Source of the DNA: Polaromonas sp. 39-63-25
GTDB lineage: Bacteria; Pseudomonadota; Gammaproteobacteria; Burkholderiales; Burkholderiaceae_C
Assembly: GCF_002278925.1 (NCBI RefSeq)
Contig: NZ_NCJH01000009.1
Span: 118,293-182,292 of the forward strand
Direction: 5' to 3'
Length of the DNA stretch: 64,000 bases
Of this stretch, positions 17,753 through 27,430 are shown piece after piece. A program made the position numbers and the translations under genes. Numbering within the stretch: the first letter of the stretch is position 1; each line of letters begins with the position of its first letter. The notes beneath the pieces were generated by a model that worked only from the letters and a program-made list of their open reading frames with translations, ran no database searches and was not told the origin of the DNA.

Positions 17753-19270
17753 TCAGGCAAACAGGGCCTTGTGCTGCTCGCGCAGGACGTTTTTCTGGAC
17801 CTTGCCCATGGTGTTGCGCGGCAGCTCGCCAACGATGAAGCAGCGCTTGGGAATCTTGAAGTTGGCAAGCTGCGCCTTGAGCCGCGCGATGATCTGCTCG
17901 GCGTCCAGCGTCGCGCCGGCCTTGGCGATCACGATGGCCACGCCGACCTCGCCGAAGTCCGGGTGCGGCACGCCGATCACCGCGCTTTCAGCCACGCCCG
18001 GCATGTCGTTGATGTAGCCCTCGATCTCGGCCGGGTAAACGTTGTAGCCGCCGCTGATGATCAGGTCCTTGCTGCGCCCGACGATGGTGATGTAGCCACG
18101 CTCGTCGATCTTGCCGACATCGCCGGTCTTGAAGTAACCATCGGCGGTGAACTCTTCCTTGGTCTTCTCGGGCATGCGCCAGTAGCCCTTGAAGACGTTC
18201 GGCCCCTTGACCTGGATGCCGCCTATCTCGCCCGTGAGCAGCGGCTGGCCGGCATCGTCCTGCACCCGCAGGCTCACGCCGGGCAAGGCAAACCCGACGG
18301 TGCCGCCGCGCCGCTCGCCGTCGTAGGGGTTGGAAGTCAGCATGGCAGTCTCGCTCATGCCGTAACGTTCGAGAATCGTGTGGCCGGTACGCTCCTGCCA
18401 TTCGGTGAAGGTTTCAATCAAGAGCGGCGCCGAGCCCGCGACGAACAGGCGCATGTGGAGGCAGGCCTCGCGGGTCAGCCCGGGCTCGGCCAGCAGGCGC
18501 ACATACAGCGTGGGCACGCCCATGAACACCGTGGCCTCGGGCAGCTTCTGCACCACCAGCTTGGGGTCGAACTTCGCCAGCCAGATCATCTTGCTGCCGT
18601 TGATCAGCGCACCGTGGATCGCCACGAACAGACCGTGCACGTGGAAGATGGGCAGCGCATGGATCAGCACGTCGCCGGGTTGCCAGGCCCAGTAGTCCTT
18701 GAGCACCAGCGCATTGCTCAGCATGTTGCCGTGCGAGAGCATGGCGCCCTTGCTGCGGCCCGTGGTGCCGCTGGTGTAGAGGATGGCCGCCAAGTCGTCG
18801 GCGCCAGACTGTGCGATTTCGTGCCGGTCGCTGCAATGTGCGGCGCGGGCCAAGAGCGAGCCGGTGCGGTCGTCGTCCAGCGTGAATACGTTCTGCGTGC
18901 CCGCCTTGAAGGCGATCTTGCTGACCCAGCCGAAGTTCTTTGAGCTGCACACCACCACCGAGGGCTCGGCGTTGCCGATGAAATACTCGATCTCGCCGCT
19001 CTGGTAGGCGGTGTTGAGCGGCAAAAACACGTAACCGGCCCGCAGCGTGGCCAGGTACAGCATCATCGCTTCGACCGATTTTTCAACCTGCACGGCAACG
19101 CGCGCACCCGCCGGCAGGTCCAGCGACTGCAGCAGGTTGGCCATCATGGCGGTCGATCGTTCGAGGTCGCGCCAGGAGTAGTGCAGGCCGGTGTCGGTTT
19201 CCACCGCCACCGCATCGAGGTCTTTCGGAAAGGCTGCGCGCAGGGCGGCAAACAGGTTGTTGTTTTTCAT
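17753..19270 (-). CDS. matB: Malonyl-CoA synthetase (AMP-binding enzyme)
   Basis: This 505-residue acyl-adenylating enzyme converts malonate, ATP and CoA to malonyl-CoA. It has the P-loop YTSGTTGRSKGAMLSH, the A5 motif RYGMSETAM, the hinge region YFKTGDVGKIDERGYITIVGRSKDLII, and the C-terminal lysine in PRNTMGKVQKN. The specificity call rests on the operon: malonyl-CoA decarboxylase and a malonate-type GntR regulator lie upstream. A generic acyl-CoA synthetase remains possible. ATG 19270 is chosen. The gene starts 45 bp after the crotonase stop. Confidence 0.85.
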   Translation of the reverse strand: MKNNNLFAALRAAFPKDLDAVAVETDTGLHYSWRDLERSTAMMANLLQSLDLPAGARVAVQVEKSVEAMMLYLATLRAGYVFLPLNTAYQSGEIEYFIGNAEPSVVVCSSKNFGWVSKIAFKAGTQNVFTLDDDRTGSLLARAAHCSDRHEIAQSGADDLAAILYTSGTTGRSKGAMLSHGNMLSNALVLKDYWAWQPGDVLIHALPIFHVHGLFVAIHGALINGSKMIWLAKFDPKLVVQKLPEATVFMGVPTLYVRLLAEPGLTREACLHMRLFVAGSAPLLIETFTEWQERTGHTILERYGMSETAMLTSNPYDGERRGGTVGFALPGVSLRVQDDAGQPLLTGEIGGIQVKGPNVFKGYWRMPEKTKEEFTADGYFKTGDVGKIDERGYITIVGRSKDLIISGGYNVYPAEIEGYINDMPGVAESAVIGVPHPDFGEVGVAIVIAKAGATLDAEQIIARLKAQLANFKIPKRCFIVGELPRNTMGKVQKNVLREQHKALFA

Positions 19271-19315
19271 CGCGTGGTACCTGGGAATCGAAAAAGTCAG
19301 AGGTCGCCCGCCCAA

Positions 19316-20092
19316 CTAAAAATTTGGCGGACGTTTTTCAACAAAGGCCGACACACCTTCGCGGTGTTCGGCGGAGTCGGCGTAGGCATACGCCTTTGCT
19401 ATCAGTTCAGCAGCAGGCTGCGCCCGCCCTTCCTGGGCCAGAGCCCGAAAAGTCTGTTTATTCAGGCGTGCCGCCGCGGGCGCCAGCCTGGCCACACGGC
19501 CGGCCGTCGCCAGGGCCTGCGCCGCCACCTCGCCGTCCGGCAACACGCGGTTCAGAAAGCCGCGCTGCAGCAAGGTGGACGCGTCGAGCACCGCCGCTGC
19601 CAGCAGCATCTCGCGCGCCGTCAACTCGCCCGCGGCGCGCAGCACGAGCGCGGCCTCACGCGGCGCCATCGGAAAACCGAGCTTGCCGATCGGTGCACCA
19701 AAGGTGGCGGACACGCCGGCCAGCCGCATGTCGCAACAGCTGGCGATCTCCATGCCTGCGCCCATGCAGGCGCCCTCGATCTGCGCCACGATGGGCAGGT
19801 CGCAGTCGAGCATGGCCTGCAGGCCGCCCCAGACCTCGTTTTCATGGAAGCCTTGCAGGGCGGCTTCTTCAAAGCGGAAGGCCGGGTACTCGGCGATGTC
19901 GCCGCCCGCACAGAAACTGGCGCCCTCCCCGCGCAGCAGCACGCAGCGCACATCGCCGCGCTGCTGCAGGCCGGTGAACACCTCGCGCAGCTGCTGCCAC
20001 ATGGCACGCGACATGGCGTTGAGCTTGCCCGGATGGGACAGGGTGACCATGGCGATGGGGCCGTCCGTGGCCAGCAGAACCTGTCCTCTCAT
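19316..20092 (-). CDS. Enoyl-CoA hydratase/isomerase family protein
   Basis: This 258-residue crotonase-fold protein has the oxyanion-hole segments FCAGGDIAEY and ACMGAGMEIAS and ends VEKRPPNF. The first catalytic Glu position (GMEIA) is kept. The second, usually Glu in a PEI motif, appears to be Ile in FGAPIGKLG, so plain hydration may not be its reaction. It lies between the TTT receptor and matB in the malonate operon, 16 bp after the receptor stop, and its substrate there is unclear. Confidence 0.85.
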   Translation of the reverse strand: MRGQVLLATDGPIAMVTLSHPGKLNAMSRAMWQQLREVFTGLQQRGDVRCVLLRGEGASFCAGGDIAEYPAFRFEEAALQGFHENEVWGGLQAMLDCDLPIVAQIEGACMGAGMEIASCCDMRLAGVSATFGAPIGKLGFPMAPREAALVLRAAGELTAREMLLAAAVLDASTLLQRGFLNRVLPDGEVAAQALATAGRVARLAPAAARLNKQTFRALAQEGRAQPAAELIAKAYAYADSAEHREGVSAFVEKRPPNF

Positions 20093-20108
20093 GAATACTT
20101 TGGAAAGG

Positions 20109-21107
20109 TCAATCGAGTTTGGCGCCTGACGCCTTCACTACCTGCGCCCATTTCTTGACCTCTGCGCTGATGAAGCTGCCGAACTGCGGACCCGACAGCC
20201 CGGTGAACTCGGCACCCTGACGCGCCCAGACGGCCTTGGCTTCGTCGGTGGTGCAGGCCTTGCGGATTTCCTCGATCGCGCGCGCCTGTGCATCGGCCGG
20301 CATGCCCTTGGGGCCCCAGACACCGTACCAGGTCGTCACGTTGTAGTCGGGCAAGCCCATCTCGGTGGCGCTCGGCACGTCGGGAATGGCCGGGTTGCGC
20401 TTGTTGCCCGACACCATCAGCGCCTTGATGCGGCCGCCGGCAATGTGGCTGGCCGATGAGCCCAGGCCGTCGAACATCATTTCGACGTCGCCGGCAATCA
20501 GGCCCTGCAGGGCCGGGCCCGCACCGCGGTAGGGAATGTGGGTGATGAAGGTTTTGGTCTGCTGCTTGAACAGCTCGCCGGCAAGGTGGTGGGAGGTACC
20601 AGCGCCGGCCGAGCCGTAGTTGAGCTTGCCCGGATTTTTGCGGGCGTTGTCCAGAAACTCCTTGAAGTTGGCCACCTGCAGCTTTTGCGGGTTGACCACC
20701 ACCACCTGCGGCACGCTGGCCACCAGGATCAGCGGCACCAGGTCTTTCTCGATGTCGTAGTCGAGCCTGGGGTACATGCTGGGCGCGATGGTGTGGTGCA
20801 CCGCGCCCATGAACAGGGTGTAGCCGTCGGCTGGCGCCTTGGCTGCAATGCTGGCCCCCAGGGTGCCGCCGGCGCCGCCGCGGTTGTCAATGATCATCTG
20901 CTTGCCGGTCAGGCGTGCAAACTGCGCCGACATGGGGCGCGCAAACGCATCGGTACCGCCGCCTGCGGGAAAGGGAACAATCATGGTCACCGGCTTGGCA
21001 GGCCAGCCCGATTGCGCGTGGCTGCCCAGGGAAAACGCGGCAACGCCGGCGGCTGCTGCACGCAGCACATTGCGCCTGGACGCGTTGATGTCAAAGCTCG
21101 ATGTCAT
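20109..21107 (-). CDS. TTT-type (Bug) periplasmic solute receptor
   Basis: This 332-residue protein belongs to the tripartite tricarboxylate transporter receptor family that is expanded in Burkholderiales. It has a signal peptide with an RR pair (MTSSFDINASRRNVLRAAAAG), the start of the mature fold WPAKPVTMIVPFPAGGGTD, and the conserved VVVNPQKLQ, LNYGSAGAGTSHHLAGELFK and HIPYRGAGPALQGL. ATG 21107 follows AGGAGA. No TctA/TctB membrane genes are nearby, as is usual for orphan Bug proteins. Inside the malonate operon the likely ligand is malonate or a related acid. Confidence 0.9.
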   Translation of the reverse strand: MTSSFDINASRRNVLRAAAAGVAAFSLGSHAQSGWPAKPVTMIVPFPAGGGTDAFARPMSAQFARLTGKQMIIDNRGGAGGTLGASIAAKAPADGYTLFMGAVHHTIAPSMYPRLDYDIEKDLVPLILVASVPQVVVVNPQKLQVANFKEFLDNARKNPGKLNYGSAGAGTSHHLAGELFKQQTKTFITHIPYRGAGPALQGLIAGDVEMMFDGLGSSASHIAGGRIKALMVSGNKRNPAIPDVPSATEMGLPDYNVTTWYGVWGPKGMPADAQARAIEEIRKACTTDEAKAVWARQGAEFTGLSGPQFGSFISAEVKKWAQVVKASGAKLD

Positions 21108-21150
21108 GTCTGTCTCCTGTCGTTGTTGAAATAGGGTTTGGTTAGTGCGC

Positions 21151-22644
21151 TTACGAAATATACAAATCTTCGATGTCGCCCGATACGGGGATTTTCCCCT
21201 GTGACAGCAGCGCCCTGTGCTTGTCCAGGCGTTTGAGGTCATAGAGGTAGTTGACCATCAGCCCGCAGGACTGCTTGAGTCCCTTGGCCGACGGATCGCC
21301 CATCCAGTTGAGCCGCTCGATGCGCGCACCGTTGCCCAGGTGAAAGCGCGCCACCGCATCGAGCGGCTTGCCGTCGTCGAGCTCGCGCCCCAGGTAATGC
21401 GCCGCGCAACGCAGCAACATGCGGCGCACCGGCGATTTGTCGTCCAGGGCCGGCGCATTGTCGGCAGCAGTGAGGAAATGCTGCGCGGTGGGGGGTTCAA
21501 ACCCGATGGCCCTGCCCAGCGCGGTGCGTTCCTTGTCATCGAGCAGCGCCAGCATCGCGCCGGCATGTTTCCCCAGCCAGTGACGGAAACCGGGAATCGG
21601 CGAGAGGGTCGCAAAGTGTTTGAGCCGCGGAAATTCGGCACGCAGGGTTTCCACCACGCGCTTGATCAGCGAGTCGCCGAAACTCACGCCGCGCAGGCCC
21701 GCCTGCGTGTTGCTGATGGAGTAGAAAATCGCGGTGGTGGCCTTGGCCAGATCCGCCGGTGCGGCCGACTCGTCGAGCAGCGGTGTAATGCCGGCGGCCA
21801 TCTCGTCCATCAGGGCCACTTCGACAAAAATCAGCGGCTCATCAGGTATGCGCGGGTGAAAAAACCCATAACAGCGCCGGTCGCTGTCGAGCCGGTTTTT
21901 CACATCGGCCCAGCTCTTGATGTCGTGCACCGCCTCGTACTTGATCAGCTTTTCGATCAGCGATGCCGGTGAGTCCCAGCTGATGCGGCGCAGGTCCAGA
22001 AAACCCACGTCAAACCAGGTCGAGAACATGTACTCCATCTCGACATCGAGCGCCTGCAGGCGCCTGTCCGCCTTGAGGTAAGGCAGCATGTCGGCACGCA
22101 TGTCGACCAGAAAGCGTATGCCTTCCGGAAACGCGCTGAAGCGCTGCAGCAGGCGCCTGCGCGGCGACACGGTGGCGCGGCGGTAGCGCACCTCGGCCAC
22201 AGCCTCGTCGGGCGTTCCCACCGCGGCGGCAAACTGGGCTTGCGCCAGTTTGACCTTCTGCGCATCGGCGACAAACTGCTCACTCATCAGCAGCCACATG
22301 TCGCGCCGCTCGTTCAGCGCGGCGCCGGCATACCAGCCGGCCACGCCTTTGGCGCGGCGGCCGCCTTCGACTTCGCTGACCTGCGGGTCCACGATGGCCT
22401 TGAGCTCCTCCAGCGTGCGGCGCAGGACGCGCGGCGACAGCGCCTCCTCCTTTTGCCGCAAGGTGGCCTTCAGGCGCTCGCGGGTGGAGCGGGCCGGCGC
22501 CGGTGCCTCCGGCGAAGCGCCGGACGCTACCTTTTTGGGAGCATCTGACGCAGACACCACGGTGGCTTCAGCCGGTTTTGATGCTACTTTTTTGTCACCC
22601 GAGAAGCGCGACACATTGCGGTTGAGCCAGTCGGCGGCGGTCAT
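21151..22644 (-). CDS. matA: Malonyl-CoA decarboxylase
   Basis: This 497-residue enzyme converts malonyl-CoA to acetyl-CoA and CO2. It has the helical N-terminal domain and the GNAT-like C-terminal domain with the family motifs FFHPRIPDEPLIFVEVALM, FYSISNTQAGLRGVSFGDSLIK and FATLSPIPGFRHWL, and late HLGNGARIERLNWMGD. ATG 22644 overlaps the GntR stop codon (ATGA), so the two are translationally coupled. Residues about 21-60 are a low-complexity Ala/Ser/Pro stretch with two KKVAS repeats. Part of it is encoded by a copy of repeat R1 in reverse. Confidence 0.93.
   Translation of the reverse strand: MTAADWLNRNVSRFSGDKKVASKPAEATVVSASDAPKKVASGASPEAPAPARSTRERLKATLRQKEEALSPRVLRRTLEELKAIVDPQVSEVEGGRRAKGVAGWYAGAALNERRDMWLLMSEQFVADAQKVKLAQAQFAAAVGTPDEAVAEVRYRRATVSPRRRLLQRFSAFPEGIRFLVDMRADMLPYLKADRRLQALDVEMEYMFSTWFDVGFLDLRRISWDSPASLIEKLIKYEAVHDIKSWADVKNRLDSDRRCYGFFHPRIPDEPLIFVEVALMDEMAAGITPLLDESAAPADLAKATTAIFYSISNTQAGLRGVSFGDSLIKRVVETLRAEFPRLKHFATLSPIPGFRHWLGKHAGAMLALLDDKERTALGRAIGFEPPTAQHFLTAADNAPALDDKSPVRRMLLRCAAHYLGRELDDGKPLDAVARFHLGNGARIERLNWMGDPSAKGLKQSCGLMVNYLYDLKRLDKHRALLSQGKIPVSGDIEDLYIS
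22526..22583 (+). repeat. Dispersed repeat R1, degenerate copy M, inside matA
   Basis: The plus strand reads GCTACCTTTTTGGGAGC, ATCTGACGCAGAC and GGCTTCAGCCGGTTTTG, which aligns with copy J at 55177 (GCTACCGGATTGATAGC, TATCTGCGCAGG, GGCTGCAGCCACTTTTGG). It encodes, on the minus strand, the disordered N-terminal linker of malonyl-CoA decarboxylase. Confidence 0.5.
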
Positions 22645-23309
22645 GAGGCCACCCTCGTGCGCTGGTGGCGGGCCAGTTCGCGCAGGGCTTCGCGCTGGCG
22701 CGTCAGGTGGGTGCGCATGGCCGCGTCGGCGCCTTCGCTGTCGCGGGCCTTGAGCGCGGCAAATACCGCCATGTGTTCCGACAGACTTTGCGCCAGCCGG
22801 CCGGGCGCATGCAGCTGCTGCGCACGCGCCAGCTTGAGGATCTTGCGCAAGTCGGCGATTGCCGTGGCGAGCCAGCGGTTGTCGGCCAGCGTGATGATGG
22901 CTTCGTGGATCGCGAAATTGGTGTCGTAATACTCGTTGATGCGGCCGGCCCTGGCATGGCCGGCCAGCCGCTCGTGCAGCGTGGTCAGCGCCGCCAGGTC
23001 GGCGTTGCTCGCATTGCGCGCAGCCTCGTAGGCGCAGCGCCCTTCCAGCAGGGCAATCACCGGAAAGATATCGTCCAGGTCCTTCTCGGTGACCTCGCTG
23101 ATAAAGCAGCCGCGCCGCGGCTCGTGGCGCAGCAGCCCCTCCGCGGTCAGCACCTTGAGCGCCTCGCGCAGCGGCGTACGGGAAATCTGCAGCCGCTCGC
23201 ACAGGACCAGCTCGTCCAGAAAACTGCCGGGCGCATAGGTACCGGCAAAAATCTGTTCACGCAGGGTGGCAGCCACTTCCTGGTGCAATGAATTCTGGAC
23301 GAGTCGCAT
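22641..23309 (-). CDS. matR: GntR (FadR subfamily) regulator of the malonate operon
   Basis: The 222-residue protein has an N-terminal winged helix (LREQIFAGTYAPGSFLDELVLCERLQISRTPLREALKVL, HEPRRGCFIS) and a C-terminal FCD ligand domain (about residues 80-210) with the His/Asp metal-binding pattern typical of the family. It is first in the operon with matA and would sense malonate or malonyl-CoA. A palindrome at 23431-23456, about 120 bp upstream, is its likely operator. The gene symbol follows the role in other malonate operons. Confidence 0.85.
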   Translation of the reverse strand: MRLVQNSLHQEVAATLREQIFAGTYAPGSFLDELVLCERLQISRTPLREALKVLTAEGLLRHEPRRGCFISEVTEKDLDDIFPVIALLEGRCAYEAARNASNADLAALTTLHERLAGHARAGRINEYYDTNFAIHEAIITLADNRWLATAIADLRKILKLARAQQLHAPGRLAQSLSEHMAVFAALKARDSEGADAAMRTHLTRQREALRELARHQRTRVAS

Positions 23310-23578
23310 GATGGTATCCGTTGGTCGTCGTATGGCGGAAAAATGCCTGGGCGGGTCTGGCGGTGGCGGTGGGCATGTGCCTGGCTTTTGCCGGCCCTCT
23401 GCGCCTCCGCGTTCTCATTCATCGCTACCGTAATTTTATGTAATTACACATAATTATGACGAGCAAGCCTGTGGAGTGCAAGCCGCTTCAGCGACAAACC
23501 AACAGGTGAAAACCCGCGGTTTCCGGGGCCTAAAAAAGGGAGGCTACCGTTATTGCAAGTGGATCGGGTCGGAAGTAA
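23310..23578 (-). promoter_or_regulatory. Control region of the malonate operon with palindromic operator
   Basis: This is most of the gap between matR and lgt. At 23431-23456 an AT-rich block contains the perfect palindrome TGTAATTACA (23439-23448) inside TTATGTAATTACACATAA. Its form suits a FadR/GntR dimer and it is the only such element in the region. No gene is seen. The lgt-side end is filled by repeat R1 copy G. Confidence 0.65.
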
Positions 23579-23640
23579 GCTATCAAAACGATAGCTGCTG
23601 ACGCCCGACCAGCAAGGACTGAGGCCACTTTCAGGCTCTT
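23579..23640 (+). repeat. Dispersed repeat R1, copy G, overlapping the lgt stop
   Basis: A full copy: GCTATCAAAACGATAGC, TGCTGACGCCCGACCAGCAAGG, ACTGAGGCCACTTTCAGGCTC. The TGA stop of lgt (23631-23633) and its last three codons lie in the repeat tail. Confidence 0.8.
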
Positions 23641-24437
23641 TTTTCAGCCCACAGCCAGAGCCAGACACCGGCCGCGATCATCGGCAGGCACAGCCACTGA
23701 CCCATGCTCATGCCCAGCGCCAGCACGCCGAGGAAGTCATCCGGCTCGCGGAAAAATTCGGCGATGAAACGGAACACGCCGTAACCGACGAGAAACGCCC
23801 CCGACACCTGCCCGGTCTTGCGCGGCTTGCGCGCATACAGCCACAGCAGCACGAAGAGCAGCAGCCCTTCCATCAGGAACTGGTAAACCTGCGAGGGGTG
23901 GCGCGGCAGCATGGAGCCGCTGTGTTTGAACACCATGCCCCAGGGCAAATCGGGGCTGCTGAAGCGGCCCCACAACTCGCCGTTGATGAAGTTGCCGACC
24001 CGCCCTGCCGCCAGCCCGGTGGGCACGCAGGGCGCAATCAGGTCCATCACCTGCAGCCAGGGCTTTTGCCGCGTGCGGGCAAACCAGACCTGCGAGACAA
24101 GCACGCCGATCAGGCCGCCATGAAAACTCATGCCGCCCTGCCAGACGTAGAAAATTTCCAGCGGATGGGCCAGGTAATAACCGGGCTTGTAGAACAGGCA
24201 GTAGCCGATGCGCCCGCCCACCACCACACCCATCACCCCCAGAAACAGGATGTCCTCAATGTCCTTGCGTCCCCAGGCGGCCGCCCCGGTCATCGACGCA
24301 TAAGGTTCATGCCGCAGGCGGCGCAAACCAAGAAACAGGAACAGGCCGAAGGCAGCCAGGTAGGTCAGGCCATACCAGTGGATGGCCAGCGGCCCCAACT
24401 GCAGGGCCACAGGATCGATGGTGGGGTGAATCAGCAT
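23631..24437 (-). CDS. lgt: Prolipoprotein diacylglyceryl transferase
   Basis: Lgt moves diacylglycerol from phosphatidylglycerol to the lipobox Cys of prolipoproteins in the inner membrane. The 268-residue protein has seven membrane segments, the motif [15 protein letters not shown], the essential HGG(L) segment (FHGGLIG), and the signature [17 protein letters not shown] 24437 ([12 protein letters not shown]) matches the family start. A longer frame is rejected. The final residues KRA and the stop come from repeat R1 copy G. Confidence 0.96.
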   Translation of the reverse strand: MLIHPTIDPVALQLGPLAIHWYGLTYLAAFGLFLFLGLRRLRHEPYASMTGAAAWGRKDIEDILFLGVMGVVVGGRIGYCLFYKPGYYLAHPLEIFYVWQGGMSFHGGLIGVLVSQVWFARTRQKPWLQVMDLIAPCVPTGLAAGRVGNFINGELWGRFSSPDLPWGMVFKHSGSMLPRHPSQVYQFLMEGLLLFVLLWLYARKPRKTGQVSGAFLVGYGVFRFIAEFFREPDDFLGVLALGMSMGQWLCLPMIAAGVWLWLWAEKRA

Positions 24438-24487
24438 GCGGCTTATTGTGCCAGCGTGCGCCCGCGGCAGCCGATGCGGCCGGGCCG

Positions 24488-25402
24488 TCAGTCCGGCAGC
24501 GCCGGGGCAAACGCAACCAGGCGCTGAAGGCAGGGATTGGCCGCGTCTGCAGGCCAGAACAGGCTGGTTTCGCAAACCGGCACGCGGCGACCTTGTTTAC
24601 CTGCCACGCTGCGGTACACCACACCGGGCCGCTGGAACTGCCGCACACTGTCGGGCACCCAGGCCACGCCCAGGCCGGCCGACACGAGGTTCACGATGGT
24701 CTGCATCTGGATGGCCTCCTGCGCCACCTGCGGCGGCTGCGCGCCGGCATGGTACATGCCGAAGATCGCGTCGTACAGCGAAGGCAGAATGCGGCGCGGA
24801 AAAATCACCAGCGGCTGCGCCAGCACCTCGTCGAGCGCCAGGGACGCCTTCGCAGCCAGCGGATGCTGTTCGGGCAGCGCCAGCACCAGCGGCTCCCGGG
24901 CGACCAGCCGGCGCGTCAGGCCAGGCGGCGCAAAACCCGGGGAATGCAGCATGACCCCGGCGTCGATGTCATGGCGTTCAAAAGCCTGCAACTGCATGTC
25001 GCCGGTGGCCTCGAGCAGTTCCAGCTGGACCTGCGGCGCATGTTCGCGGAAAGCCCGCACCCAGGCGGGCAGCAGGGAAAATCCGGCGGTCGACACGAAC
25101 GCCAGCCGCAGGCGGCCGACTTCTCCGGCCGCCGCCGCCCTCACCTGCCCGGGCAGGGCCTGCGCGCGCGTCAGCAGGTCCAGCACCTGCGGCAGCAGCG
25201 CCAGCGCCGCCGCCGTCATGTGCACGCTGCGTTTGGTGCGATCGAACAACCGCACGCCCAGCAGCTTTTCCAGATGGGCAATCGCCTGGGTCAGCGGCGG
25301 CTGCGTCATGTGCAGGCGCGCTGCGGCACGGCCGAAGTGCAGCTCTTCGGCCACAGCCACAAACTGGCGCCAAAGCCGGAGTTCTATGGTTGGATCAGTC
25401 AT
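24488..25402 (-). CDS. LysR family regulator, divergent from ilvD
   Basis: The 304-residue protein has the LysR winged helix at residues 5-65 ([32 protein letters not shown]) and a periplasmic-binding-like effector domain (about 92-300). It is transcribed away from ilvD with a 112 bp gap that contains the AT-rich ATGCCATACATATTAATACA, a plausible LysR site. By position it probably controls ilvD, like IlvR-type regulators. The effector is unknown. Confidence 0.88.
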   Translation of the reverse strand: MTDPTIELRLWRQFVAVAEELHFGRAAARLHMTQPPLTQAIAHLEKLLGVRLFDRTKRSVHMTAAALALLPQVLDLLTRAQALPGQVRAAAAGEVGRLRLAFVSTAGFSLLPAWVRAFREHAPQVQLELLEATGDMQLQAFERHDIDAGVMLHSPGFAPPGLTRRLVAREPLVLALPEQHPLAAKASLALDEVLAQPLVIFPRRILPSLYDAIFGMYHAGAQPPQVAQEAIQMQTIVNLVSAGLGVAWVPDSVRQFQRPGVVYRSVAGKQGRRVPVCETSLFWPADAANPCLQRLVAFAPALPD

Positions 25403-25514
25403 ATGCCATACATATTAATACAGCCTGAAAAATATATTGGAAGCGCTGGATGAGGCGGCGCATACTCTGGCTTTTGCTCCACCTTTCCCATCTTCCCCAC
25501 CGCAGAGACATCCC

Positions 25515-27224
25515 ATGACCCAACAGGACAAAGACAGCGTCGGCGACGCCATCAACCGCCGCAGCAAAAACATCACCGAAGGCACCTCGCGCGCACCGAA
25601 CCGTTCGATGTACTACGCGATGGGTTACGAGGCCGGGGACTTCAAGAAACCCATGGTCGGTGTCGCCAACGGGCACAGCACCATCACGCCCTGCAACAGC
25701 GGCCTGCAAAAATTGGCCGATGCCGCGATTGCCGGCATCGAGGAAGCCGGCGGCAATGCGCAGGTGTTCGGCACGCCGACCATCTCCGACGGCATGGCCA
25801 TGGGCACCGAGGGCATGAAGTACTCGCTGGTCTCCAGGGAAGTGATTTCCGACTGCATCGAGACCTGCGTGCAGGGCCAGTGGATGGACGGCGTGCTGGT
25901 GGTCGGCGGCTGCGACAAGAACATGCCCGGTGGCCTGATGGGCATGCTGCGCGCCAATGTGCCGGCCATCTATGTGTACGGCGGCACCATTCTTCCGGGC
26001 CACTACAAGGGCAAGGATCTCAACATCGTCAGCGTCTTCGAGGCCGTCGGCGAACACGCGGCCGGCCGCATGAGCGACGAGGACCTGCTGCAGATCGAGC
26101 GCCGCGCGATTCCCGGCACCGGCAGCTGCGGCGGCATGTACACGGCCAACACCATGTCGTCCGCCTTCGAGGCGCTGGGCATCTCCCTGCCCTACTCGTC
26201 GACCATGGCCAACCCGCACGACGAAAAGGCCAACTCCGCGAAAGAGTCGGCCAAGGTGCTGGTCGAAGCGATACGCAAGAACATCAAGCCGCGCGACATC
26301 GTGACCAAAAAGTCGATTGAAAACGCCGTCGCCGTGATCATGGCCACCGGCGGCTCGACCAATGCCGTGCTGCATTTCCTGGCGATCGCGCATGCGGCCG
26401 GCGTGGACTGGACGATTGACGACTTCGAGCGCGTGCGCGTCAAGACACCGGTGCTGTGCGACCTCAAGCCCTCGGGCAAATACCTGGCGGTGGACCTGCA
26501 CCAGGCCGGCGGCATCCCGCAGGTCATGAAGATGCTGCTCAAGGCGGGCCTGCTGCATGGCGACTGCCTGACCATCGAAGGAAAGACGATTGCCGAGGTA
26601 CTCAAGGATGTCCCGGACGCGCCGCGTGCCGACCAGGACGTGATCCGCCCGATCGACAAACCCATGTATGCGCAGGGCCACCTGGCCATTCTCAAGGGCA
26701 ATCTTTCTCCCGAAGGCTGCGTCGCCAAGATCACCGGCCTGAAAAACCCGGTGATGACGGGCCCGGCCCGCGTGTTTGACGATGAGCAGTCGGCGCTCGA
26801 AGCCATTCTGGCCGGCAAGATTGTCGCCGGCGACGTGATGGTGTTGCGTTACCTGGGCCCCAAAGGCGGCCCCGGCATGCCGGAAATGCTGGCACCGACC
26901 GGCGCGCTGATAGGCGCGGGCCTGGGTGAAAGCGTGGGCCTGATCACCGACGGCCGCTTCTCAGGCGGCACCTGGGGCATGGTGGTGGGCCACGTCGCGC
27001 CGGAAGCGGCGGCCGGCGGCAACATTGCCTTTATCCGGGAAGGCGATTCCATCACCATCGACGCCAAACAATTGCTGCTGCAACTGAACATCAGCGACGC
27101 CGAACTGGCCAAACGCAAGGAGGGCTGGAAAGCCCCGCTGCCGCGTTACATGCGCGGCGTGCAGGCCAAGTTCGCCTTCAACGCCTCGAGCGCCAGCAAG
27201 GGCGCGGTGCTCGACGACTATTGA
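25515..27224 (+). CDS. ilvD: Dihydroxy-acid dehydratase
   Basis: IlvD dehydrates 2,3-dihydroxy-isovalerate and its homologue in Val, Leu and Ile synthesis, using an Fe-S cluster. The 569-residue protein has the cluster Cys motifs [10 protein letters not shown] and [14 protein letters not shown], the early [13 protein letters not shown], and the C-terminal [24 protein letters not shown] 25515 starts [19 protein letters not shown]. An upstream in-frame ATG at 25437 would run into the LysR operator region. Confidence 0.96.
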   Translation: MTQQDKDSVGDAINRRSKNITEGTSRAPNRSMYYAMGYEAGDFKKPMVGVANGHSTITPCNSGLQKLADAAIAGIEEAGGNAQVFGTPTISDGMAMGTEGMKYSLVSREVISDCIETCVQGQWMDGVLVVGGCDKNMPGGLMGMLRANVPAIYVYGGTILPGHYKGKDLNIVSVFEAVGEHAAGRMSDEDLLQIERRAIPGTGSCGGMYTANTMSSAFEALGISLPYSSTMANPHDEKANSAKESAKVLVEAIRKNIKPRDIVTKKSIENAVAVIMATGGSTNAVLHFLAIAHAAGVDWTIDDFERVRVKTPVLCDLKPSGKYLAVDLHQAGGIPQVMKMLLKAGLLHGDCLTIEGKTIAEVLKDVPDAPRADQDVIRPIDKPMYAQGHLAILKGNLSPEGCVAKITGLKNPVMTGPARVFDDEQSALEAILAGKIVAGDVMVLRYLGPKGGPGMPEMLAPTGALIGAGLGESVGLITDGRFSGGTWGMVVGHVAPEAAAGGNIAFIREGDSITIDAKQLLLQLNISDAELAKRKEGWKAPLPRYMRGVQAKFAFNASSASKGAVLDDY

Positions 27225-27251
27225 AAGCGCAGCAACCAACAGCCGAGCATC

Positions 27252-27288
27252 AAAAAAGCCCCGGCAGGCAACTGCAGGGGCTTTTTTT
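27252..27288 (+). terminator. Rho-independent terminator of ilvD
   Basis: AAGCCCC pairs with GGGGCTT over a 14 nt loop and is followed by TTTTTT. Because A-runs flank the other side, it can also work in reverse. Confidence 0.88.
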
Positions 27289-27324
27289 GATGGCGTGAAC
27301 GGCGCCGGAGCACAGCGAGCGGCG

Positions 27325-27426
27325 GTCCCCTTCCAGCAGGGGCCGCGGGTCCGGCTCTGCCGGCCCGCAGGCGCAGCGCCCCCTCGGGGGGCAGAGAGCT
27401 ACACGCAGTGAGCGAACGTGGGGGCT
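27325..27426 (-). repeat. Dispersed GC-rich repeat R2, copy a
   Basis: On the minus strand it reads GCCCCCACGTTCGC, CACTGCGTGTAGCT, CTGCCCCCCGAGGGGGC and then CGCGGCCCCTGCTGG. It fills the convergent gap between ilvD and the Trp-rich protein gene and aligns over its length with copy b at 30957. Confidence 0.78.
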
Positions 27427-27430
27427 CTAT

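Noticed and set aside
19398-19456. Possible further R1 copy in the crotonase gene
   Set aside because: The plus strand GCTATCAGTTCAGCAGCAGG and the CTGCGCCCGCCC core look like R1, but the protein segment has the normal length and position for crotonases, so chance similarity is as likely.
22645-23202. N-terminal extension of the matA frame
   Set aside because: It overlaps matR in another frame. ATG 22644 overlaps the matR stop and gives the normal enzyme.
25395-26681. A 428-codon open frame opposite ilvD
   Set aside because: It is the reverse-strand shadow of ilvD, with no motif and a His/Val/Ala-rich composition.
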